Origin: Pycnopodia helianthoides
Taxonomy: Eukaryota; Echinodermata; Asteroidea; Forcipulatida; Asteriidae
Length of the DNA: 64,000 nt
Direction: 5' to 3'
Assembly (NCBI GenBank): GCA_032158295.1
Contig: CM063256.1
Coordinates: 17,343,394-17,407,393 of the forward strand
Under the pieces are notes generated by a model. That model saw nothing but the letters and a program-made list of their open reading frames with translations. It did not search any database and was not told the DNA's origin. Shown here piece after piece: positions 56,511-64,000 of the stretch. The translations under genes were made by a program, and so were the position numbers. Positions within the stretch are counted from its first letter, which is position 1; each line of letters begins with the position of its first letter.

Positions 56511-57430
56511 AATATGACCACTGCTGACCACTGACCGAAATGTATGACAACTCCTAGATAGGGCAGGTGTCAAGGTTTAATTTGACCAAGTTTGGTTAAA
56601 ATCGGCTTTAATCCAGTTTAGGAGTTAAGACCTTCTTTCATTTTAATCACGTGACCGTTTGACCAAAGAAAGAAAGAACTAAAGCTAAATACCAGCCCAA
56701 TGAAATAAATTTAAAATGCATTCATAAAATTGTGTTTTTGTCATAAAATGACCACTGCTGACCAATAGGTGACCTTCGGCCAAAGTCTGTGTATACTCGA
56801 AATTGGGCTTGAGCCATTGAAGCATTGGCCAGATTGGGTAGCAAAACGAGAAGCATTCTGTAAATTTTCGTCAAACGACCACTACTGACCACTAGATGAG
56901 CATTGGCCAAATTTTTATGAACATCCTTAAACAAATGGAATACATTTAAAATGCGGAAAACTATGTGTGTGTTTTTAAAAGTATGTCGGAGATAAAGCAT
57001 GACCACAACTGACCACTAGATGATCACTGGCAAAATGTTGTGAAAATACCTTAATAAATGAAACACATTTTAATTGTAAAAAAAAATGTTTTTTTACCAC
57101 TGCTGACAAATAGGTGACCACTGGCCATAATCTGTGTACACCCCAAATGTAGCTCAAGTCATTGAAGCATACATAAAGCATTGTACCAAGTTAGCCTGCA
57201 AACGGCTAAAGACTTTGGGAGAAGAAGCATTTTGTAAATATTCATGAAATGACCACTACCAACCGATAGGTGACCAATGGCCAAAATCTGTGTACACCTT
57301 AAATGTAGCTCAAGTCAATGAAGCCTTGTACAAAGTTAGCCTGCAAACGGCTCAAGACTTTGGGAGAAGAAGCATTTTGTAAATATTCATGAAATGACCA
57401 CTAGGTGACCAAGGGCCAAGGGCCAAATTA
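56511..57430. repeat. ~160-bp satellite-like array, block 1
   Basis: Repeated blocks 'atgaccactgctgaccaata', 'ggtgaccactggcc', 'ctgcaaacggctaaagactt' and 'agaagcattttgtaaatatt' recur in this order with a spacing of about 110-190 bp. The same family fills 58590-59640 and, inverted, 61385-61615. Confidence 0.85.
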
Positions 57431-57439
57431 ACGGTATGT

Positions 57440-58149
57440 GAATTCTTCAAGGTAGATTTAGTTCGTTATAATTATTAAACTCCAAGTACTTCACTTTTCG
57501 AATTTAAACTAAGGTTTGTTCACTACTAACCGTCTTTTAAAGGCCCTGTACACTATTGGTAAGATCGAAAAATACAAATGTTCACAGATTCACACATAAC
57601 GTACATGATTTAAAGTTAGTAATGGTAGAAAGGGTTTCTTAAAATATTTCTGCCTGAAATGCTATCGTTTCTGAGAAATGAGTAAAAACTCGATGTTTGA
57701 AAAAAACAAACAGAAAACACATAAGGTCTCTTTTCACTATTTTCTCGTGACCTGGATGACCAATGAGCTCAAACTTTCACAGGTTTGTTTGTTCATGCAT
57801 ATTTTGAATCGCAAAAAATGTGGAGACTGATTTTGAGCCGTTCCCAAAAGTGTACAATACCTTTAATTACAATTTAGCTGTAAATTGTTTTTTTTTCTAT
57901 ACGCGCTTAGTTAAAACAGAATAATGGCCGATTTATTTCAGTAAAAAGAAATATTTCGTTGGTTGTCGTGAAAGTACAATTTTTATGAAAGGATGAAAAG
58001 ATGAAATCTGAAAAACATAAATCAGCTTTGGTAAAGACTATAAATTATCAATAATTTTCCGTTTACAAACACCGTAAAGTTGTAAGGTTAGCGAGCTTTT
58101 TATGAATCTAGTACTGTTCGGTTTAAAAGAAATCGTACCTCCGTATGTT
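57440..58149. repeat. Third copy of the fibrinogen downstream region
   Basis: Matches 55215-55560 of the left arm ('actccaagtacttcactttt' through 'cgtacctccgtatgtta') once the MITE at 57541-57862 is removed. Its left margin ('aaggtagatttagttcgtta') is shared with the right arm at about 62825-62850 and not with the left arm, so it derives from a right-arm-like source. Confidence 0.82.
57541..57862 (+). mobile_element. TTAA-flanked MITE, 'GGCCCTGTACACT' family, with empty site in the same window
   Basis: TTAA flanks at 57537-57540 and 57863-57866. The undisturbed duplicate at 55272-55281 reads CTTTTAATTAC across the same point, with a single TTAA, so the insertion duplicated TTAA. Confidence 0.93.
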
Positions 58150-58589
58150 ACCTTTTTTCAATGGGCCAAAAAAGCCAAGATTTTCTGTAATTCTCACCCC
58201 TTGTATACACCACAAGCCTGTAGACTCCCATTGGCCAGGCTATAACCACTGCCGAGTAAGGAGTAATGAATGACAGCAGTCCCAAGGGACAGCAATGTAT
58301 TTGGGAATTGTAACTGGACATCTTAGTGAGCCAACTCCTTGTGCCATTATCTCTTTGTGTCAACCCTGTGCCGCCCAGAGCTAAAACAGGTCGTAAATAA
58401 CACACACTGCTGGCCCAGACAAAAGCCCTGTGGGGATTAAAATTGCTTTGGGCTTGCAGGAGGGGGTTATTGACCTACAAAACTGAGTGGTGATAAAATT
58501 CTCCACCTGGAGAACACGCGTTATACAAGATGGCCCGCTTCTCCGAGGGTTGTTAAGCAGAGTATACATCTCGCTCTGAAATCTATAAA
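58150..58589. other. Unassigned spacer
   Basis: No gene or repeat recognised. The minus-strand frames at 58148-58569 lack domains. Confidence 0.5.
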
Positions 58590-59640
58590 CAGGTTGGGTA
58601 GCAAAACGAGAAGCATTCTGTAAATGTTTGTCAAACGACCACTACTGACCACTAGATGACCTTTGGCCAAACTTTATGAACATCCTTAGATAAATAAAAT
58701 ACATTAAAAATGCGTAAAAATGTGTGTTTTTTTCTTGAAGAATGTCGGAGATAAAGCACTTTGTAAATATTCACAAAATGACCACAACTGACCACTAAAT
58801 GATCACTTGCAAAATGTTGTGAACATACCTAGATAGATGAAACACATTTAAAGTGTAAACAAAAATAAAATTCCCCAAAATATTTTACTACTGCTGACCG
58901 ATAGGTGACCACTGGCCATAATCCGTGTACACCACCCCAAATGTAGCTCGAGCCAATGAAGCATTGGACCAGATTAGCCCGCAAACGGCTAAAGACTTTG
59001 GAAGAAGAAGCATTTTGTAAATATTCATGAAATGACCACAGCTGACCAATAGGCGACCACTGGCCAACACCCATGTACACTCAAATTGGGCTCGAGCCTT
59101 TGACGCATTTGCTCAAGTTGGTTAGCAAAAGGAGAAACATTCTGTAAGTTTTTTGTCAAAATTTATGAACATCCTTAGATAAATAAAATGAAATTAAAAT
59201 GCGAAACAACGTGTTTGTAATTTTTCATAAAATGACCACTGCTGACCAATTGGCCAAACATTTCCTCCGGCCAATACATTACGTTAGGCTGCAATTGGCT
59301 GAGAATGTTGGAGATAAAGCATAAAGCGTAAATGTTTGTAAAAATGACCACTACTGACCATTAGATGATTATTGGCAAAATTTGTGATTATTCCTAGAAA
59401 TTAAAAAAAAAAAAAAAAAAGAAAAAGAAAAAAAAGATTTTGTTTTTCAAAAAATTACCACTGCTGACCGATAGAGTACTACTGGCCAAAATTTATGTAT
59501 ACCCAAAAAGTAGCTCGAGCTGATGAAGCATTTGTCCAGGTTAGGCTGCAATCGGCTAAAGAATGTGAGAGAAGAAGCATTTTGAAAAAAAAATCATAAA
59601 ATGACGACTACTGACTACCATCCTGGCTGGTTGATCAGGA
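58590..59640. repeat. ~160-bp satellite-like array, block 2
   Basis: Same unit as 56511-57430 ('gaccactactgaccactaga', 'aggtgaccactggccataat', 'aacggctaaagactttgg'), more degenerate toward 59640, with an A-rich run at 59401-59435. Confidence 0.82.
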
Positions 59641-59756
59641 AAAAAAGAGAGAAAAACCATCAACAGACCTTCCTATGTTAAGATGAATGGGGGAGGGTGG
59701 TGGATATGGCATCATGAATGTCAAGTTCCCGGAAACTGATTACATTATGATGCCTG

Positions 59757-60232
59757 TAAAACCCTAGCCCTCAGCCAAAACCCTAGCCCTCGGCCAAAAC
59801 AATAGCCGTCAGCCCAAAGCATAGCCTACACCCCAAACCCTATAGCCATCAGCCCAAACCCTAGCCCTCACCAAACCCAAAACCCTAGCCATCACCCAAA
59901 ACTCTAGCCCCCGAACCCAAACCCTATACATCAGCCCCAAACCTTGGCCCCACCCCAAACCCTATCCATCAGCCCAAACCCTCACTCTTAGCCCAAACCC
60001 TAGCCATCGGCCCAAAACCCTAGCCCCACCCCAAACCCTAGCTATCAGCCCAAAACCCTATCCCCAACCTAAAAACCCTAGTCATCAGCCCAAAACCGTA
60101 GCCCCACCCAATCCCTAGCCATCAGCCCCAAACCCTAGCCCCACCCCAAACCCTAGCCATCAGCCCCAAACCCTATCCCCAACCTAAAAACCCTAGCCAT
60201 TAGCCTAAAACCCTAGCCCGAACCCAAACACC
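59757..60232. repeat. CCCTAGCC-type minisatellite
   Basis: About 25 degenerate copies of 'aaaccctagccatcagccc' and 'aaaccctagccccacccc', roughly 18-20 bp each. It is not the TTAGGG telomere repeat, though CCCTAG recurs in each unit. No frame is sustained. Confidence 0.88.
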
Positions 60233-61384
60233 CTCAAAATATTCTATATTAGACAGATTTGAGAGCCCCCAGAAAGTGTTTCAGTGTAAAAATGTTGCCC
60301 AATTGTGACCTGGGGGTCGTTGACTTCCAGCTTGAGGTATTTTGGATGACATAGGCCCTGAAATAAATGGTCCTATTTGCTGAGAGGTGTAGGGACATTT
60401 TTCAAGATTGATGCTCGGACGTTTTGAAAATTAGACCTGTGAAGGGGTGTTTTTACTTGGAGGGAGAATAACTCGACGGGCCCAGGGACTCCCCATATAA
60501 AATTGAGCAGAGAATAAAAGTTCAAGAGTCAATCAATAATTTTCCCTTTCAAGTTAAAAGCTGTGAGACTTTTAAGTATTTTTCGTGTATTTTTGAATAT
60601 TTAGCATTTTGCACTGTGTGCTATGGGAGATTATTTGGTGGGGTGCACCCCTAAGGACAAGCACCGTTCTGTTAATCAAAATGATGGTCACTGCTATACT
60701 GGTCCCCTTTATCTGCAGACCGCAACGGATGCGAGGTCAAAGGTGCGTTTGTCAGTATTCCTCCAATGAAAAGCCGGTCTCTGGCGTTACTCACGAGCCT
60801 GGAAGTGTGACGTCAGATGTTGGGCTAGTAAGCACCCTGTCGCGTCACAGTATGATGCTGAGGGGGGGGGGGGGGGTCGGCAGGATTTGGCAACCTAAAA
60901 ATATATGAACGGCTTCGCTGATAAAAAAAAATTCAACACTTAATTTCTACTTTTCGCAGGACTTGGGAACGACCCAAAATGGGCGCGGCTTGGCTGTTAT
61001 TGTTAAAATGCAAGACTTCATATTTGGATACATAAATGTGCACTACCCCGGTTTCAGTACACGGGCCAGGTGCTCACGCGCATTTTACTATCCAAAACAA
61101 CAAGTATACCGAGCCTTCATTAATTTCTTGGCAATGTTTATTTTGTTAAAGCCACACACGACCTATACCATTGGTGAAATCAACACCGTGTTGGTGTCGT
61201 CACTTCAGAGACACCGTAGTTTTTGCAGTGTAGTTGGTGTATACCAGTAGGTTCAGAATGGCCCTCGGCACACACAGTTGCTGTCCATACCTTCATTGTT
61301 GTTGATACATTGTAATGCTAGCATTCTTTACATCAATCAGCCCTATTATTTTGCCGATTTTAACCAATGAAACCTTGACAACTG
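60233..61384. other. Unique spacer, no gene seen
   Basis: G-run at 60861-60876. Near 61140-61235 a stretch with 'caacaccgtgttggtgtcg' and TTTTTGCAGTG resembles the end of the TA-flanked MITE at 31886-32135, possibly a decayed relative. No coding domain. Confidence 0.45.
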
Positions 61385-61615
61385 CCATATCTAGGGATGG
61401 TCATAATATTTGGCCAGTGGTCATCTGGTGGTCAGTAGTGGTCATTTAACAAATATTTACAAAATGCTTCTTCTCCTGAAGTCTTTAGCCGTTTGCAGGC
61501 TAACTAGGTACAATGCTTCATTGACTTGAGCTACGATTGGGGTGTACACGAGTTATGGCCAGTGGTCACATATCGGTCAGCAGTGGTCATTTTATGAAGA
61601 GCATATATTTCTTTC
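61385..61615. repeat. ~160-bp satellite-like array, block 3 (inverted)
   Basis: Reverse complement of the unit at 56511-57430: 'ggccagtggtcat', 'agtcagtggtcat'-like blocks and 'aagtctttagccgtttgcag'. It borders the right arm just as block 1 borders the left arm, so the inverted duplication includes part of this array. Confidence 0.82.
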
Positions 61616-62189
61616 TAAATTTGTTATTTAGTTCATAGGGCTGATAATCTGTGCTTTGTGAAGCACCTTAGCTGTAGTTTCGGTCTTTGGTCATAGAGGG
61701 CCAGTATGGGAACCTTTACTATTCCCTACAAAGAGTAACCCCGCCCAAGCTCCCCATTATGTTGACCGATTGCACATCCGGGAAAGTTCAGGTCAAGTTC
61801 TGAGGTCAGAACATGGACGCTTGTGTATATCTAAAACGACACATAATATACCAGCAGGCGAACAGGGATTTCAGTTTTCATCAATAAGAAGAAATATTTA
61901 TTAGAACTACAATATTTCACAACAAACATATCATTGAAACCATAAAATGAAATTCATTGACAGAAAACAATCAGAACTAGAACAAGAACCTTCCTTTTCA
62001 CTTTGAGAGATTGTTTCAATAATTGTAAAGAAACTGACTGTTATGATCGTCTAAACGTCACATGCAAGAAAAATTCATGGTGATGTGATTTCGGGCTAGG
62101 ATTTCTTTGATCAGAGATCTCCAGAAAAGAAAAAATCTAACTCACTCTCTCATTATTAGCTCCATCATTGTTTTCCTTGGTTACAGTGC

Positions 62190-62400
62190 GTCGTATAGTT
62201 TCAAGAACGCAGAGTTTCAAGAACGCAAAGTAGAGTTTAAAGAACGCACAGTACAGTTTCAAGAACGCATACTAGAGTTTCAAGAACACATAATAGAGTT
62301 TCAAGAACGCATAGTAGAGTTTCAAGAACGCATAGCAGAGTTTCAAGAACACATAATAGAGTTTCAAGAACGTATAGTAGAGTTTCAAGAACACGATTAA
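62190..62400. repeat. ~21-bp tandem array, inverted counterpart
   Basis: About nine copies of 'gtttcaagaacgcatagtag' type, the reverse complement of the array at 55660-55892. The Glu/Phe/Gln-rich plus-strand frame at 62107-62400 is an artefact. Confidence 0.9.
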
Positions 62401-63083
62401 TCCCTGAAATAGAATATATAAAGAACTATACACAACTATATTTCCATGAACTTCCTGAAAATTTGAGATCGAGATGTACTCGTAACTGCTTAACATACGG
62501 AGATACGATTCCCTTTAAACCGAACAAACAGTACTTGATTCATCAACAGCTCGCTAACCTTACAAACTTTACGGTGTTTGTAAACGGAAAAATATTGATA
62601 TTTTATAGTCTTTATCAAAGCTGATTTATGTTTTTCAGATTTCATCTTTTCATCCTTTCATAACGAAATATTTTTTTACTGAAATGAGTCAGCCATTCTT
62701 CTGTTTTAACCGAGTGCGTTTAGAACAAGAAGCCAATTTACAACTAAATTGTAATTAAAAAGACAATTAGTAGTGAACAAGCCTAAGTTTAAATTCGAAA
62801 AGTGAACTACTTGGAGTTTAATAATTATAACGAACTAAATCTACCTTGAAGGATTCACAGTGTAATGCCTTTAATAGTACACAATTCTCATTTTGTTTTA
62901 CCATGTCGATTCTCAATTAAAGTGTGCTTAAAAATTTGATAATTGTTTGAAATTCAGGGTTCCAGACACATTACTGTGAAATAACGGACAATTAAATTGG
63001 AAAAAAAGCTTTAACTGTTAACGGAGAGATGTTTCCCGCATGCCGTAAGCTATAATACGAGTTTGTTATCCACTAAAACAAGA

Positions 63084-63331
63084 CTAAACTTTACTTCTAA
63101 TTTTCATCTCGGTAAACTTGAGTGAGCGATAATTCGAAAAGCTATCCCAAATAATTCCGGTTCCCTTGAGAGAGGCGCTTTGGTAGTAAATCCCGTTCAA
63201 ACTGGAACTGTAGCAGAATCTGTACCACCAGGCTCCGTGGTAATCGATCGCACAGCTACCGATTGCATTGACATCGTTGTCCTGGTCTTTGGTCGAGAAG
63301 GCTTGGTAATTATGGGATGATAACCCGTCCA
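63084..63331 (-). CDS. Second fibrinogen-related gene, last exon (partial gene)
   Basis: On the minus strand, after an acceptor ending TTGTTTCAG, encodes VDGLSSHNYQAFSTKDQDND, VNAIGSCAIDYHGAWWYRFC, YSSSLNGIYYQSASLKGTGI and LKFTEMKIRSKV, then stop at 63084. It has the same exon length (248 nt), phase and stop position as exon 5 of the gene at 46116-55162, with about ten residue differences. Key Cys and DQDND are kept and the frame is intact, so it looks functional. Upstream exons would lie beyond 64000. Confidence 0.9.
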
Positions 63332-63439
63332 CTGAAACAATAACACACGCGGTCGTAGACTCAGAGTTAAGGATAAACATGATATAGGAAGGGGGAGGGG
63401 GTAACTTTTAATATGAATTGGGTTATTACGTTGCTTTAA

Positions 63440-63790
63440 AGGTATTGTACAGGATTGGTAGAGCTGACAAAGTAGTCGCAGACAGTGTTCATGTTTTGTG
63501 TGATTCAACATATGCATGAACAAACAAACCTGTGGAAGTGTGAGCTCAATTGGTCATCGAGGTCACGAGAAAATAGTGAAAAGAGACCTTATGTTTTTTT
63601 TTTTTCAAACATCGAGTTTTTATCACGCGTGATAAAAAATATTGTTTTACTCATTTCTCAGAAACGATAGCATTTTAGGCAGAAATATTTTAAGAAACCC
63701 TGTCTACCATTACTTACTTTAAATCATGTAAGTTATGTGTGAATCTGTGAACGTTTGTGTTTTTCGATCTTACCAATAGTGTACAGGCCT
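63440..63790 (-). mobile_element. TTAA-flanked MITE in intron 4 of the second fibrinogen gene
   Basis: Opens AGGTATTGTACAGGATTGGT and closes 'atagtgtacaggcct'; TTAA at 63436-63439 and 63791-63794. The homologous intron of the first gene (about 54817-54824, 'ttaccttaaagcaacg') lacks the element and has a single TTAA. Internal palindrome 'ttttatcacgcgtgataaaa' near 63617-63638. Confidence 0.92.
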
Positions 63791-64000
63791 TTAAAGGTAA
63801 ACAAAAGGAACAAACGGAGCGGAGATTATTCGTGAAAGGCGTGAGGTAAAATGTTCACAGTCCAACAGTATTTCAGTTGTATTGCTTTTGACTCTAAATA
63901 CTTCCTGAATTTCTCTGATTCGAACAGTTTTTTGTTTTAAATATGCAACACATATTGTACGCTGTTCTTCCTGGGTTGGCATTATACCGATTCTTGAATC

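Larger units (their letters stand above)
61617..64000. repeat. Right arm of the inverted duplication (runs off the window)
   Basis: Reverse-complement counterpart of 54597-56510, still matching intron 4 of the fibrinogen gene at the window's end (63982 pairs with about 54597), so the duplication continues to the right. Confidence 0.88.

Noticed and set aside
59757..60232. Interstitial telomere repeat
   Set aside because: Units contain CCCTAG but not tandem TTAGGG; spacing is 18-20 bp.

Overview
The window is eukaryotic DNA, most likely from an echinoderm and probably a sea star. Genes are sparse and split into exons with GT-AG introns. Most of the DNA is AT-rich intergenic or intronic sequence full of short inverted-repeat transposons (MITEs), SINE pieces and minisatellites. 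The taxon call rests on the style of the repeats (my recollection is that the 'AAAGGCACTGGACAC' MITE family is abundant in sea stars and sea cucumbers) and on the gene families. It is an inference, not a database match.

Layout. 1-28.2 kb: no convincing gene. It holds a trinucleotide minisatellite (1.9-2.7 kb), a MITE nested in a SINE (6.9-7.2 kb), a degenerate 56-62 bp minisatellite of about 3.3 kb split by a 945-bp inverted-repeat element (9.2-12.5 kb), several MITEs flanked by TTAA, and foldback elements at 19.7, 20.2 and 21.2 kb. 28.3-40.25 kb: a complete nine-coding-exon gene for a secreted tubulointerstitial-nephritis-antigen-like protein (TINAG/TINAGL1 family; somatomedin-B-like and VWC-like cysteine-rich N-terminus plus an inactive papain-fold domain with Ser in place of the catalytic Cys). 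It carries one apparent missing base in exon 1. Its introns hold MITEs, a minus-strand SINE, a tandem duplication and a decayed zinc-finger-like gene fragment. 41.8-42.0 kb: a diverged copy of the promoter of the next gene. 42.8-43.4 kb: a GGTACC-rich minisatellite.

46.1-55.16 kb: a five-exon gene for a secreted fibrinogen-related protein (signal peptide, coiled coil made of three repeats, Thr/Pro linker, full fibrinogen C-terminal domain), again with one apparent missing base in exon 1. Its 7.1-kb first intron consists largely of TGACGTCA-rich tandem repeats into whose (TA)n tract a Penelope-like retroelement has inserted (48.25-53.37 kb). This element has a GIY-YIG endonuclease, lacks the reverse-transcriptase YxDD block, carries a partial tandem copy upstream, and has a hammerhead-ribozyme motif in both copies.

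54.6-64 kb: a large inverted duplication. The last exon of the fibrinogen gene and about 1.4-2 kb downstream recur on the minus strand at 61.6-64.0 kb, so a second fibrinogen-related gene enters the window from the right. Between the arms lie a third partial copy, roughly 160-bp satellite arrays and a CCCTAGCC-type array. Two MITE insertions present in one duplicate and absent from another give direct filled/empty-site evidence for TTAA targeting.

The two host gene families have separate roles: an extracellular matrix or secreted pseudoprotease, and a lectin-like fibrinogen-domain protein of the kind used in invertebrate recognition and immunity. Nothing in the sequence suggests they form a pathway together.
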